This document shows positions 1-9,904 of a stretch of 64,000 nucleotides of DNA, one piece after another; the first letter of the stretch is position 1, and each line of letters begins with the position of its first letter. The DNA lies in NCBI RefSeq assembly GCF_001808185.1, contig NZ_CP017668.1, positions 186,001-250,000 on the forward strand. The letters run 5' to 3'. The position numbers and the translations under genes are program-made. The DNA comes from Jeongeupia sp. USM3. GTDB lineage: Bacteria; Pseudomonadota; Gammaproteobacteria; Burkholderiales; Chitinibacteraceae. The notes below the pieces were generated by a model, which did no database searches, was not told where the DNA came from, and was given only the letters and a program-made list of their open reading frames with translations.

Positions 1-357
1 TACGTGATCAACGACACGCCGGCGCCGGATCGCGAGCGTCTGCAGTCGCCGGAAGACCGCGAGGAGCTGAACGGCCTGTACGAGTGCATCCTGTGCGCGT
101 GCTGCTCGACGTCCTGTCCTTCGTTCTGGTGGAACCCGGACAAGTTCGTCGGCCCGGCCGGCCTGCTCGCCGCCTATCGCTTCATTGCGGATACCCGCGA
201 TACGGCGACCAACGAGCGTCTGGATAATCTGGAAGACCCGTACCGGCTGTTCCGCTGCCACTCGATCATGAACTGCGTCGACGTCTGCCCGAAGGAACTC
301 AATCCGACCAAGGCGATCGGCAAGATCAAGGATCTGATGGTCAAGCGCATCGCCTGA
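1..357 (+). CDS. sdhB: Succinate dehydrogenase iron-sulfur subunit, C-terminal part (5' end outside window)
   Basis: The reading frame is open from base 1, so this is the last ~118 residues of SdhB, the electron-transfer subunit of complex II at the inner membrane. Visible are the two C-terminal cysteine clusters, CILCACCSTSCP and, about 50 residues on, CHSIMNCVDVCPKELNP, which in this family ligate the [4Fe-4S] and [3Fe-4S] centres next to the quinone site. The conserved SCPSFWWN and NPTKAIGKIK stretches also match. The gene heads a run of TCA-cycle genes in one direction and is followed 34 nt later by sdhE. Identification is secure; only the N-terminal ferredoxin domain is missing. Confidence 0.96.
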   Translation, partial: YVINDTPAPDRERLQSPEDREELNGLYECILCACCSTSCPSFWWNPDKFVGPAGLLAAYRFIADTRDTATNERLDNLEDPYRLFRCHSIMNCVDVCPKELNPTKAIGKIKDLMVKRIA

Positions 358-391
358 TCACGGATCGGTCGACGACAAGGGGAAGTGAGGC

Positions 392-637
392 ATGGAAGAA
401 GTAGAGCTGAAACGCATCCTGTGGCGCTCGCGCCGCGGCCTGCTGGAGCTGGACCTGCAGCTGGAGCGTTTCGTTGCCGATGTGCTGCCGACGCTGTCGG
501 ACGCCGAACTGGCGCTCTATGGCGATGTCCTGCTGCTTCCCGACCAGGATTTCCTGGCCTACGTGAACGGTGCGGTCGCATGTCCCGACGCGCGACTCGT
601 GCCGATGATCGAGCGCATCCGCGCAGCACAACGATAA
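392..637 (+). CDS. sdhE: FAD assembly factor SdhE (CptB/YgfY family)
   Basis: An 81-residue protein of the SdhE family, which promotes covalent flavinylation of SdhA. The family hallmark RRG motif is present near the N-terminus (WRSRRGLLELDLQLERF), followed by the all-helical core with the YGDVLLLPDQDFLAYV stretch typical of the five-helix fold. Length matches the usual 80-90 residues. It sits between sdhB and gltA, the standard betaproteobacterial place, 34 nt after sdhB, so it is probably co-transcribed with the sdh genes. A purine-rich GGGGAAG/GAGG stretch precedes the ATG. Confidence 0.93.
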   Translation: MEEVELKRILWRSRRGLLELDLQLERFVADVLPTLSDAELALYGDVLLLPDQDFLAYVNGAVACPDARLVPMIERIRAAQR

Positions 638-680
638 CGGTGGCGGGCTCGATCCCGCACCCAACCTGGAGCCTATAGAG

Positions 681-1967
681 ATGGAAAACAAGGTCACCCT
701 GACTTACAAGAATGGTGAGCAGTCGATCGATCTGCCGGTGCTGCCGGCAACGCTCGGTCCGAGTGTGGTCGACATCCGTGCCTTTTCGAAGACCGGCATG
801 TTCACCTTCGACCCGGGCTTCCTCGCCACGTCGGCGTGCGAATCGCAGATCACCTACATCGACGGTGACCTTGGCCAACTCTATTACCGCGGCTACCCGA
901 TCGAGCAACTGGCCGAGCACTCGGACTACCTCGAATCGTGCTACCTGCTGATCTACGGCGAACTGCCGACCAAATCGCAGAAGGACGATTTCGTCCGCGT
1001 CGTCACCAAGCACACCATGGTGCACGACCAGATGACCCGTTTCTTCCAGGGTTTCCGCCGTGACGCGCACCCGATGGCGATGATGGTCGGCGTGGTCGGC
1101 GCGCTGTCGGCGTTCTACCAGGACAGCCTCGACATCGCCGATCCGGAACACCGCCGTGTCGCGATCTACCGGCTGATCTCGAAGATCCCGACGATCGCCG
1201 CGATGTGCTACCGCTACAACCAGGGCTTGCCGTTCGAGTACCCGCGCAACGACCTCGGCTACACCGCCAACTTCCTGCACATGATGTTCTCGACGCCGTG
1301 CGAGCCGTACGAGCCGAACCCCGTGCTGGTGAAGGCGCTCGACCGCATCCTGATCCTGCACGCCGACCACGAGCAGAACGCGTCGACCTCGACCGTGCGT
1401 CTGGCCGGCTCGTCGGGTGCCAACCCGTTCGCATGCATCGCCGCCGGCATCGCCTGCCTGTGGGGCCCGTCGCATGGCGGCGCCAACGAAGCCGTGCTGA
1501 AGATGCTCGACGAGATCGGCTCGGTCGAGAACGTCCCGGCGTTCATGGAAGGCGTGAAGAACAAGACCCACAAGCTGATGGGCTTCGGTCACCGCGTCTA
1601 CAAGAACATGGACCCGCGCGCAGCGATCATGAAAGAGACCTGCGACGAAGTGCTGAAGGAACTCGGCCTCGAGAACGATCCGAAGTTCAAGCTGGCGATG
1701 GCACTGGAAAAGATCGCGCTGGAAGACCCGTACTTCATCGAGCGCAAGCTGTACCCGAACGTCGACTTCTACTCGGGCATCGTGCTGACCGCGCTGGGCA
1801 TTCCGGTGTCGATGTTCACGGTGATCTTCGCGCTGGCCCGTACCGTTGGCTGGATCAGCCACTGGAACGAAATGATTTCGGACCCGGCAATGAAGATCGG
1901 CCGTCCGCGCCAGCTGTACACCGGCTCGCCGCGTCGCGACTACGTAGATATCAAAAATCGCGGTTAA
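681..1967 (+). CDS. gltA: Citrate synthase (type II, hexameric)
   Basis: A 428-residue citrate synthase that condenses oxaloacetate and acetyl-CoA, the entry step of the TCA cycle. The three catalytic residues are visible: His265 in GPSHGGANEA, His304 in GFGHRVYK and Asp362 in NVDFYSG. The N-terminal small beta domain of about 50 residues marks the NADH-sensitive Gram-negative type II enzymes, and the length equals that of E. coli GltA. It starts 43 nt after sdhE behind GGAG. A 9-bp hairpin lies in the gap before sucA. Confidence 0.97.
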   Translation: MENKVTLTYKNGEQSIDLPVLPATLGPSVVDIRAFSKTGMFTFDPGFLATSACESQITYIDGDLGQLYYRGYPIEQLAEHSDYLESCYLLIYGELPTKSQKDDFVRVVTKHTMVHDQMTRFFQGFRRDAHPMAMMVGVVGALSAFYQDSLDIADPEHRRVAIYRLISKIPTIAAMCYRYNQGLPFEYPRNDLGYTANFLHMMFSTPCEPYEPNPVLVKALDRILILHADHEQNASTSTVRLAGSSGANPFACIAAGIACLWGPSHGGANEAVLKMLDEIGSVENVPAFMEGVKNKTHKLMGFGHRVYKNMDPRAAIMKETCDEVLKELGLENDPKFKLAMALEKIALEDPYFIERKLYPNVDFYSGIVLTALGIPVSMFTVIFALARTVGWISHWNEMISDPAMKIGRPRQLYTGSPRRDYVDIKNRG

Positions 1968-1976
1968 CCGCGTGGA

Positions 1977-2001
1977 TGCGCCGCCTCTCGAGGGCGGCGC
2001 A
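1977..2001 (+). other. Intercistronic hairpin gltA-sucA
   Basis: Perfect inverted repeat TGCGCCGCC-(7 nt)-GGCGGCGCA just after the gltA stop. No T-run follows, so it is not a classical terminator. It is more likely an RNA-stabilising or processing structure, or a weak pause. Similar hairpins lie in later gaps of the same operon. Confidence 0.6.
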
Positions 2002-2064
2002 ATACCATAGCAGCCGGGCAACAAGACCCGCTGCGTCTGGCTAGATAGACAGGACAGAACCACA

Positions 2065-4878
2065 ATGATGACCGAGTATCAGGTTAGTTCTCACCTCTTC
2101 GGCGGGAATGCACCGTTTATCGAGGAACTGTACGAACAGTACCTCGCCGATCCGACGTCGGTGGACGGCAAATGGCGCGAGTATTTCGACCGGCTGCAGC
2201 AGACGGCCGGTGCGATCGAGCGCGATGTGCCGCGTGCGCCGATCGAGGAATCGTTCCGCCAGATGGCCCGCAAGCCGCGTATCGTCGCCGCTGCGGGTGC
2301 CGCCGACGAGAAGGCGGTGCGCCAGCAGATCAACCTGCTGCGGCTGATCTCCGCCTACCGCGTACTCGGCAGCCGCAACGCAGCGCTCGATCCGCTGCGC
2401 CGGATGGACCAGGCCTACGTGCCCGAGCTCGATCCGAAGCATCACGGCTTCTCGGATGCCGACCAGGCCAAGGTCTTCGGCACCAACATCGCCGGCATGG
2501 AAAAGGCTTCGCTCGCCGAGGTGCTGTCCTTCCTGAAGCAGACGTACTGCGGCAGCATCGGCCTCGAGTACATGCACATCACCCGCTCGGACGAGAAGCA
2601 CTGGGTTCAGCAATGGTTCGAGTCGCGCCGTTCGACCTCGCAGTACAACGCCAGCCAGAAGAAACGCATCCTCAAGCAGGTCACCGCGGCGGAAACGCTC
2701 GAGCAGTACCTGCACAAGAAGTACGTCGGCCAGAAGCGCTTCTCGCTCGAAGGCGGCGATTCGCTGATTCCGGCGATGGACTACCTGACCCAGCTGTCCG
2801 GTGCGACCGGCGTGCAGGAAATCGTCATCGGCATGGCCCACCGCGGCCGCCTGAACATGCTGGTGAACATCCTTGGCAAGCAGCCGCGCGACCTGTTCAG
2901 CGAGTTCGAAGGCCGTTACACCACGCAGCTCGCCTCGGGCGACGTGAAGTACCACATGGGCTTCTCGAGCGACATTCCGACCGCCCACGGCCCGGTGCAC
3001 CTGAGCCTCGCGTTCAACCCGTCGCACCTTGAAATCGTCAACCCGGTGGTGGTCGGTTCGGTCCGCGCGCGCCAGCAGCGCCGCAACGACAAGACCGGCG
3101 ACCAGGTGCTGCCGGTGCTGATCCACGGCGACTCGGCCTTCATCGGCCTGGGCACCAACCAGGGCACGTTCAACCTGTCGCAGACGCGCGGTTACGGTAC
3201 CGGCGGTACCGTGCACATCGTCGTCAACAACCAGGTCGGCTTCACGACCTCGGACGTGCGCGACAACCGTTCGACCCTGTACTGTACCGACATCGCCAAG
3301 ATGGTCGAAGCGCCGGTCTTCCACGTCAACGGCGACGATCCGGAGGCCGTGTGCCTCGTGGTCGAAGCGGCGATGGCGTTCCGCAAGACCTTCCGCAAGG
3401 ACGTGGTCATCGACATCGTCTGCTTCCGTCGCTGGGGCCACAACGAGGCCGACGATCCCTTCGTCACCCAGCCGATGATGTACAAGAAGATCGGCCAGCA
3501 CCCGGGCGTACGCAAGAAGTACGCCGACCGTCTCGTGGCCGAAGGCGTCGTTTCCGAAGCCGAAGCCAGCGAAATGATCGACGCCTACCGCGCGGCACTG
3601 GATCGCGGCGAGCACGTCGAACAGACCACGCTGACCGACTACAAGCGCAACTTCGCGATCGACTTCGGCAAGTACATGGGCAACCACTGGCGCCACCCGG
3701 TCGATACCGCGGTGCGTCTGGGCGGCCTGCAGCGTCTGGCCGAGAAGTTCAACGCGGTGCCGGAAAACTTCAAGCTGCGCGCCAACGTGGAGAAGATCCT
3801 CAAGGAACGCGGTGAAATGGTCGCCGGCAACGCGCCGGTCGACTTCGGCATGGCCGAGTCGCTCGCCTATGCCACGCTGGTGACCGAAGGCTACGCGGTG
3901 CGGATTTCGGGTGAAGACTCGGGCCGCGGCACCTTCAACCACCGCCACGCCGTCGTGCACGACCAGAACCGCGAGAAATGGGACCAGGGCGCCTACATTC
4001 CGCTGCAGCACCTGTCGGACAGCCAGGCGCACTTCACCGTCATCGACTCGATCCTGAACGAGGAGGCGGTGCTGGCGTTCGAATACGGCTACGCCTCGTC
4101 GGCGCCGGAAGAGCTGGTGATCTGGGAAGCGCAGTTCGGTGACTTCGCCAACGGCGCGCAGGTCGTGATCGACCAGTTCATCACCTCGGGCGAAACCAAG
4201 TGGGGCCGCCTGTGCGGCCTGACGATGATGCTGCCGCACGGCTACGACGGCCAGGGCCCGGAACACAGCTCGGCCCGCGTCGAGCGCTACCTGCAGATGT
4301 GCGCCGAGCACAACGTCCAGGTCGTGCAGCCGTCCGAAGCCAGCCAGATCTTCCACGTGCTGCGCCGGCAGATGCTGCGCCCGGTCCGCAAGCCCCTGAT
4401 CATCATCATGAGCAAGCGGCTGCTGAAGGCGAAGTTTGCCGCCAGCCCGATCGAGCAGTTCAGCAGCGGCGCCTTCCGCAACGTGATCGGCGATACCGCC
4501 GAACTCGATGCCAAGAAGGTCAAGCGCGTCCTCGTCTGCGCCGGTCAGGTGTACTACGACCTCGCCACGGCCCGTGCCGAACGCGAGATCAAGGACATCG
4601 CCATCGTCCGCGTCGAGCAGCTGTACCCGTTCCCGACCGAAGAGCTGCAGGCCGAGTTCGAGAAGTATCCGAACGCCCGCGAAGTCGTCTGGGTCCAGGA
4701 AGAGCCGCGCAACCAGGGCGCCTGGCACCAGATCCGCCACCGCCTCGAAGGCTGCACCTCGCCGAAGCAGGAACTCAAGTTCGCAGGTCGCCCGTCGTCG
4801 GCATCGCCGGCCGTCGGCTACATGAGCAAGCACACCGCCCAGCTCAAGGCCTTCGTCGACGAAGCACTGACGCTGTAA
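2065..4878 (+). CDS. sucA: 2-oxoglutarate dehydrogenase E1 component
   Basis: A 937-residue thiamine-diphosphate-dependent E1 subunit that decarboxylates 2-oxoglutarate and passes the succinyl group to the lipoyl arm of SucB. Seen are the N-terminal SucB-binding segment (FIEELYEQYLADP), the IGMAHRGRLNMLVN motif, the ThDP/Mg region GDSAFIGLGTNQGTFNL ending in NNQVGFTTSD, and the transketolase-like C-terminal pyrimidine domain. Length equals the family norm of about 930-940. A second ATG follows immediately in frame, so the start could shift by one codon; AGGACAG precedes it. It belongs to the gltA-sucABCD-lpd operon. Confidence 0.97.
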   Translation: MMTEYQVSSHLFGGNAPFIEELYEQYLADPTSVDGKWREYFDRLQQTAGAIERDVPRAPIEESFRQMARKPRIVAAAGAADEKAVRQQINLLRLISAYRVLGSRNAALDPLRRMDQAYVPELDPKHHGFSDADQAKVFGTNIAGMEKASLAEVLSFLKQTYCGSIGLEYMHITRSDEKHWVQQWFESRRSTSQYNASQKKRILKQVTAAETLEQYLHKKYVGQKRFSLEGGDSLIPAMDYLTQLSGATGVQEIVIGMAHRGRLNMLVNILGKQPRDLFSEFEGRYTTQLASGDVKYHMGFSSDIPTAHGPVHLSLAFNPSHLEIVNPVVVGSVRARQQRRNDKTGDQVLPVLIHGDSAFIGLGTNQGTFNLSQTRGYGTGGTVHIVVNNQVGFTTSDVRDNRSTLYCTDIAKMVEAPVFHVNGDDPEAVCLVVEAAMAFRKTFRKDVVIDIVCFRRWGHNEADDPFVTQPMMYKKIGQHPGVRKKYADRLVAEGVVSEAEASEMIDAYRAALDRGEHVEQTTLTDYKRNFAIDFGKYMGNHWRHPVDTAVRLGGLQRLAEKFNAVPENFKLRANVEKILKERGEMVAGNAPVDFGMAESLAYATLVTEGYAVRISGEDSGRGTFNHRHAVVHDQNREKWDQGAYIPLQHLSDSQAHFTVIDSILNEEAVLAFEYGYASSAPEELVIWEAQFGDFANGAQVVIDQFITSGETKWGRLCGLTMMLPHGYDGQGPEHSSARVERYLQMCAEHNVQVVQPSEASQIFHVLRRQMLRPVRKPLIIIMSKRLLKAKFAASPIEQFSSGAFRNVIGDTAELDAKKVKRVLVCAGQVYYDLATARAEREIKDIAIVRVEQLYPFPTEELQAEFEKYPNAREVVWVQEEPRNQGAWHQIRHRLEGCTSPKQELKFAGRPSSASPAVGYMSKHTAQLKAFVDEALTL

Positions 4879-4885
4879 TTGCCGC

Positions 4886-4904
4886 GGGGCGGCGCCGCCG
4901 CCCC
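4886..4904 (+). other. Intercistronic hairpin sucA-sucB
   Basis: Perfect GC stem GGGGCGGC-GCC-GCCGCCCC located 8 nt after the sucA stop, with no T-run. It is followed directly by the three 12-bp repeats. Confidence 0.6.
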
Positions 4905-4914
4905 GAACCGCCTC

Positions 4915-4950
4915 AAGCCGGAACCCAAGCTGGAACCCGAGCTGGAACGA
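4915..4950 (+). repeat. Three tandem 12-bp units before sucB
   Basis: Three imperfect direct repeats of a 12-bp unit (AAGCCGGAACCC, AAGCTGGAACCC, GAGCTGGAACGA) end 15 nt before the sucB start codon. Read in the sucB frame they would encode KPEP-KLEP-ELER, but no ATG or binding site supports translation of this stretch, so I treat it as untranslated leader. Confidence 0.7.
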
Positions 4951-4965
4951 ATTGGAGAAACATCA

Positions 4966-6189
4966 ATGATCATCGAAGTCAAAGTACCGCAGTTGCCGGA
5001 ATCCGTGACCGAAGCCACGCTGCTGACGTGGAAGAAGAAGGCCGGCGAAGCCGTAGCGCGCGACGAGAACCTGATCGACATCGAAACCGACAAGGTCGTG
5101 CTGGAAATCCCGGCGCCGCAAGCCGGTGTGCTGGTGTCGATCATCAAGAACGAAGGCGACACCGTCGGCAGCGACGAGCTGATCGCGACCATCGACACCG
5201 AGGCCAAGGTGGCCGCAGCGGCGCCGGCGGTATCGGCGCCGAGCGCAGCCATCGTCGAACAGCAGCAGCGCATCGAAGCCGCCGCGGCTTCGGCCGGCGT
5301 GCCGGCTTCGGCACTCGGTTTCGGTTCGGCCGTGATGCCGGCCGCGAAGAAGCTCGCTGCCGACACCGGCGTCGACGTGTCGAAGGTCGAAGGCACCGGT
5401 CGTGGTGGTCGCGTGCTGAAGGAAGACGTGCAGAACGCGCTGAACAAGCCGGCCGCCGCACCGGCTGCAGCGCCGGTTGCCGCCGGCGAACGCGCCGAGC
5501 AGCGCGTGCCGATGAGCCGCCTGCGCCAGCGCGTGGCCGAGCGCCTGCTCGAGTCGCAACAGACCAACGCCATCCTGACGACGTTCAACGAAGTCAACAT
5601 GAAGCCGTTGATGGACCTGCGCAACAAGTACAAGGACCGCTTCGAGAAGGAACACGGCGTGAAGCTCGGCTTCATGGGTTTCTTCGTCAAGGCGGCCGTG
5701 CACGCGCTGAAGAAGTATCCGATCGTCAACGCGTCGGTCGACGGTAACGACATCGTCTACCACGGCTACTTCGACATCGGCGTTGCCGTCGGTTCGCCGC
5801 GCGGCCTCGTCGTACCGGTGATCCGCAACGCCGACCAGCTCTCGCTGGCCGACATCGAGAAGACCATCGCCGACTTCGGCAAGCGCGCGCAGGAAGGCAA
5901 GCTGGGTCTGGACGAACTCACCGGCGGTACCTACACGATCTCGAACGGCGGCACCTTCGGTTCGATGATGTCGACCCCGATCATCAACCCGCCGCAATCG
6001 GCGATCCTCGGCATGCACGCGACCAAGGAACGTGCCGTGGTCGAGAACGGCGAGATCGTCGCCCGCCCGATGATGTACCTGGCGCAGTCGTACGACCACC
6101 GGATCATCGACGGCCGCGAAGCGGTGCTGTCGCTGGTGGCGATCAAGGAAGCGATCGAAGACCCGGCCCGCCTGCTGCTGGACCTGTAA
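4966..6189 (+). CDS. sucB: Dihydrolipoyllysine-residue succinyltransferase (OGDH E2)
   Basis: A 407-residue E2 subunit that carries the lipoyl arm and transfers succinyl to CoA, forming the core of the 2-oxoglutarate dehydrogenase complex. The order is a lipoyl domain (1-77, with lipoyl lysine K43 in ETDKVVLE), an Ala/Pro-rich linker, a peripheral-subunit-binding domain around residues 120-150 (MPAAKKLAADTGVD, GTGRGGRVLKEDV), a second linker, and the catalytic domain ending with YDHRIIDGREAV (His378, Asp382). The ATG at 4966 is chosen because GGAGAAA stands 6-8 nt upstream; the frame is open further upstream, but only across the repeats. Confidence 0.97.
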   Translation: MIIEVKVPQLPESVTEATLLTWKKKAGEAVARDENLIDIETDKVVLEIPAPQAGVLVSIIKNEGDTVGSDELIATIDTEAKVAAAAPAVSAPSAAIVEQQQRIEAAAASAGVPASALGFGSAVMPAAKKLAADTGVDVSKVEGTGRGGRVLKEDVQNALNKPAAAPAAAPVAAGERAEQRVPMSRLRQRVAERLLESQQTNAILTTFNEVNMKPLMDLRNKYKDRFEKEHGVKLGFMGFFVKAAVHALKKYPIVNASVDGNDIVYHGYFDIGVAVGSPRGLVVPVIRNADQLSLADIEKTIADFGKRAQEGKLGLDELTGGTYTISNGGTFGSMMSTPIINPPQSAILGMHATKERAVVENGEIVARPMMYLAQSYDHRIIDGREAVLSLVAIKEAIEDPARLLLDL

Positions 6190-6199
6190 TTCCGGAAAT

Positions 6200-6217
6200 G
6201 GGCGGGGCAACCCGCCC
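6200..6217 (+). other. Intercistronic hairpin sucB-lpd
   Basis: GGGCGGG-GCAA-CCCGCCC, a 7-bp GC stem closed by a GNRA-type tetraloop, 10 nt after the sucB stop. No T-run follows, so it is probably an mRNA-stabilising element rather than a terminator. Confidence 0.6.
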
Positions 6218-6257
6218 GAACGCGCGAGCACGGCTCGCATCAGCTTAGGAAAACAAC

Positions 6258-7691
6258 ATGTCGCAACAATTCGACGTCGTCGTGATCGGTGCTGGCCCCG
6301 GCGGCTACATCGCAGCGATCCGTGCTGCGCAACTGGGTTTCAGCACCGCCTGCATCGACGAGTTCAAGAACAAGGAAGGCAATGCCAGCCTCGGCGGCAC
6401 CTGCCTGAACGTCGGCTGCATTCCGTCCAAGGCGCTGCTCGAATCGTCGGAAAACTGGGAGCGCATCGAGCACAAGTTCGCCGCGCACGGCATTACCGTT
6501 GAAGGTGCGAAGTTCGACGTCGCCAAGATGCTCGAACGCAAGAATGGCATCGTCAACAAGCTGACCCAGGGCATCGGCTTCCTGTTCAAGAAGAACAAGG
6601 TCACCAGCCTGCACGGCCACGGCCGCATCCTCGGCCGCAACGGCGACCGCTGGCAGCTCGAAGTCGCCGACGGCGACAAGACCGACGTGGTCGAAGCCAC
6701 CCACGTGATCATCGCTACCGGTTCGACCCCGCGCGCCTTCCCGGGCGTGCCGTTCGACAACGACCTCGTGCTCGACAACGAAGGCGCGCTGGCGATTCCG
6801 GCCGTGCCGAAGAAGCTCGGCGTGATCGGTGCCGGCGTCATCGGTCTGGAAATGGGCTCGGTCTGGAAGCGCCTCGGCGCCGACGTGACGGTGCTCGAAG
6901 CCGCACCGGGCTTCCTGCTCGCCGCCGACGAAGCGGTCGCCAAGGAAGCGCACAAGATCTTCACCAAGGATCTGGGCCTGAAGATCAACACCAGCGTGAA
7001 GATCGCCAAGGTCGAGCCGGGCAAGAAGGGCGTCAAGGTCGAGTATGCCGACAGCGAAGGCAAGGACCACAGCATCACCTTCGACAAGCTGATCGTCGCG
7101 ATCGGCCGCGTGCCGAACACCTGGAACCTCGCTGCCGACGGCGTGGGCCTGCCGGTCGACGAGCGCGGCTTCATCGTCGTCGACGGCGAATGCCGGACCA
7201 GCCTGCCGAACGTCTGGGCGATCGGTGACGTCGTCCGCGGTCCGATGCTGGCACACAAGGCGTCGGAAGAAGGTGTCGCGGTGGCCGAGCGCATCGCCGG
7301 CCAGCACCCGCACATCGACTTCAACACCGTGCCGTGGGTCATCTACACCAGCCCGGAAATGGCCTGGGTCGGCAAGACCGAACAGCAACTGAAGGCCGAG
7401 GGCGTCGACTACCGCAAGGGCCAGTTCCCGTTCGGCCCGAACGGCCGTGCGCTGGGTCTGGGCGAAGTCGCCGGCTTCTGCAAGATGCTGGCCGATGCCA
7501 AGACCGACCGCATCCTCGGCGTGCACATCATCGGTCCGTTCGCGTCCGAACTGATCGCCGAAGCCGTGGTGGCGATGGAGTTCAACGCATCGTCCGAAGA
7601 CATCGCCCGTATCGTCCACGCGCACCCGTCGCTGTCCGAATCGCTGCACGAAGCGGCACTCGGCGTCGACAAGCGTGGCCTGCACAGCTGA
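6258..7691 (+). CDS. lpdA: Dihydrolipoyl dehydrogenase (E3)
   Basis: A 477-residue flavoprotein that reoxidises the dihydrolipoyl arm of SucB with NAD+. The FAD-binding GAGPGGYIAAIRAAQLG lies at the N-terminus, the redox-active disulfide is C49/C54 in GGTCLNVGCIPSKALL, the NAD-binding fold starts at IGAGVIGLEMGSVW, a second FAD contact is in VWAIGDVV, and the C-terminal dimer face has the catalytic His456 in HAHPSLSES. Its place directly after sucB shows that this copy serves the 2-oxoglutarate complex. AGGAAA precedes the ATG. Length matches the family. Confidence 0.97.
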   Translation: MSQQFDVVVIGAGPGGYIAAIRAAQLGFSTACIDEFKNKEGNASLGGTCLNVGCIPSKALLESSENWERIEHKFAAHGITVEGAKFDVAKMLERKNGIVNKLTQGIGFLFKKNKVTSLHGHGRILGRNGDRWQLEVADGDKTDVVEATHVIIATGSTPRAFPGVPFDNDLVLDNEGALAIPAVPKKLGVIGAGVIGLEMGSVWKRLGADVTVLEAAPGFLLAADEAVAKEAHKIFTKDLGLKINTSVKIAKVEPGKKGVKVEYADSEGKDHSITFDKLIVAIGRVPNTWNLAADGVGLPVDERGFIVVDGECRTSLPNVWAIGDVVRGPMLAHKASEEGVAVAERIAGQHPHIDFNTVPWVIYTSPEMAWVGKTEQQLKAEGVDYRKGQFPFGPNGRALGLGEVAGFCKMLADAKTDRILGVHIIGPFASELIAEAVVAMEFNASSEDIARIVHAHPSLSESLHEAALGVDKRGLHS

Positions 7692-7699
7692 TTAACCAG

Positions 7700-7721
7700 C
7701 GGAACGGCGCCGACCGTTCCG
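7700..7721 (+). other. Intercistronic hairpin lpd-sucC
   Basis: CGGAACGG-(6 nt)-CCGTTCCG, an 8-bp perfect stem 8 nt after the lpd stop. TATCTTTCC follows, so weak termination is possible, but the downstream sucC gene makes read-through the expected outcome. Confidence 0.55.
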
Positions 7722-7749
7722 TATCTTTCCTGACTGAGGAATACACGAG

Positions 7750-8913
<1,164 letters not shown>

Positions 8914-8942
8914 TCACCTGCATACGGATAAGGAATAAACCA

Positions 8943-9827
8943 ATGAGCGTTTTGGTCAACAAAGATACGAAAGTGCTGGTGCAAGGCTTCACCGGCAAGA
9001 ACGGTACCTTCCATGCCGAGCAGGCGCTGAAGGTCGGCACCAAGGTCGTCGGTGGCGTGACCCCGGGCAAGGGCGGTTCCGAGCACCTCGGCCTGCCGGT
9101 GTTCAACACCATGAAGGACGCCGTGCGCCAGACCCAGGCCGATGCATCGGTGATCTACGTGCCGGCACCGTTCGCCAAGGATTCGATCCTCGAAGCGATC
9201 GACAGCGGCGTGAAGCTGATCGTCTGCATCACCGAAGGCGTGCCGACGCTGGACATGCTGTACGTGAAGAAGGCCGTCGACGAAGCCGGCATCCGCCTGA
9301 TCGGCCCGAACTGCCCCGGCATCATCACCCCGGGCGAGTGCAAGATCGGCATCATGCCGTGGCACATCCACCAGCCGGGCCGTATCGGCATCGTGTCGCG
9401 TTCGGGCACGCTGACGTACGAAGCCGTGGCGCAAACCACCGCACTGGGTCTGGGTCAGTCGACCTGCATCGGTATCGGTGGCGACCCGATCCCGGGCACC
9501 AGCCACATCGACGCGCTGAAGCTGTTCCAGGACGATCCGGATACCGACGCGATCATCATGATCGGTGAAATCGGTGGCTCGGCCGAAGAAGAAGCGGCCG
9601 AATTCGCCAAGTCCTACGTGACCAAGCCGGTTGTCGGCTATATCGCCGGCGTCACCGCGCCGAAAGGCAAGCGCATGGGCCACGCCGGTGCGATCATCTC
9701 GGGCGGCAAGGGCACGGCCGAAGAAAAGTTCGCCGCGTTCGAGCGTGCAGGCATCGCCTACACCCGCAGCCCGGCCGAACTCGGCAAGACCATGTTCGAA
9801 CTGCTGAAAAGCAAGAACATGATCTGA
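8943..9827 (+). CDS. sucD: Succinate-CoA ligase, alpha subunit
   Basis: A 294-residue alpha subunit that binds CoA and carries the phosphohistidine intermediate. It starts MSVLVNKDTKVLVQGFTGKNG, the Rossmann CoA-binding domain; the phosphorylated histidine lies at about residue 247 in GHAGAIISGGKGTAEEK; LIGPNCPGIITPGECKIG and VSRSGTLTYEA are the other family signatures. The ATG at 8943 is preceded by AAGGAATAAACCA. It is the last gene of the TCA operon and is followed by an intrinsic terminator. Confidence 0.97.
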   Translation: MSVLVNKDTKVLVQGFTGKNGTFHAEQALKVGTKVVGGVTPGKGGSEHLGLPVFNTMKDAVRQTQADASVIYVPAPFAKDSILEAIDSGVKLIVCITEGVPTLDMLYVKKAVDEAGIRLIGPNCPGIITPGECKIGIMPWHIHQPGRIGIVSRSGTLTYEAVAQTTALGLGQSTCIGIGGDPIPGTSHIDALKLFQDDPDTDAIIMIGEIGGSAEEEAAEFAKSYVTKPVVGYIAGVTAPKGKRMGHAGAIISGGKGTAEEKFAAFERAGIAYTRSPAELGKTMFELLKSKNMI

Positions 9828-9847
9828 TCACGCAGAAGCGTGAAAAG

Positions 9848-9878
9848 AAAACGCCACCTTCGGGTGGCGTTTTTGTTG
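9848..9878 (+). terminator. Intrinsic terminator of the TCA operon
   Basis: Stem AACGCCACC-TTCG-GGTGGCGTT followed by TTTTGTTGTT, about 20 nt after the sucD stop. A stable UUCG-type tetraloop and a T-run make this a strong rho-independent terminator. Confidence 0.92.
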
Positions 9879-9904
9879 TTGCCCGGCGACGATCAGGGGG
9901 AGGC

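Noticed and set aside
2041..4833. 930-codon frame opposite sucA
   Set aside because: Antisense shadow; no binding site, no family.
4879..4965. 29-codon in-frame extension of sucB
   Set aside because: It would need a TTG start without binding site and covers a hairpin and repeats; homologues begin at the MIIEVKVPQLPES start.
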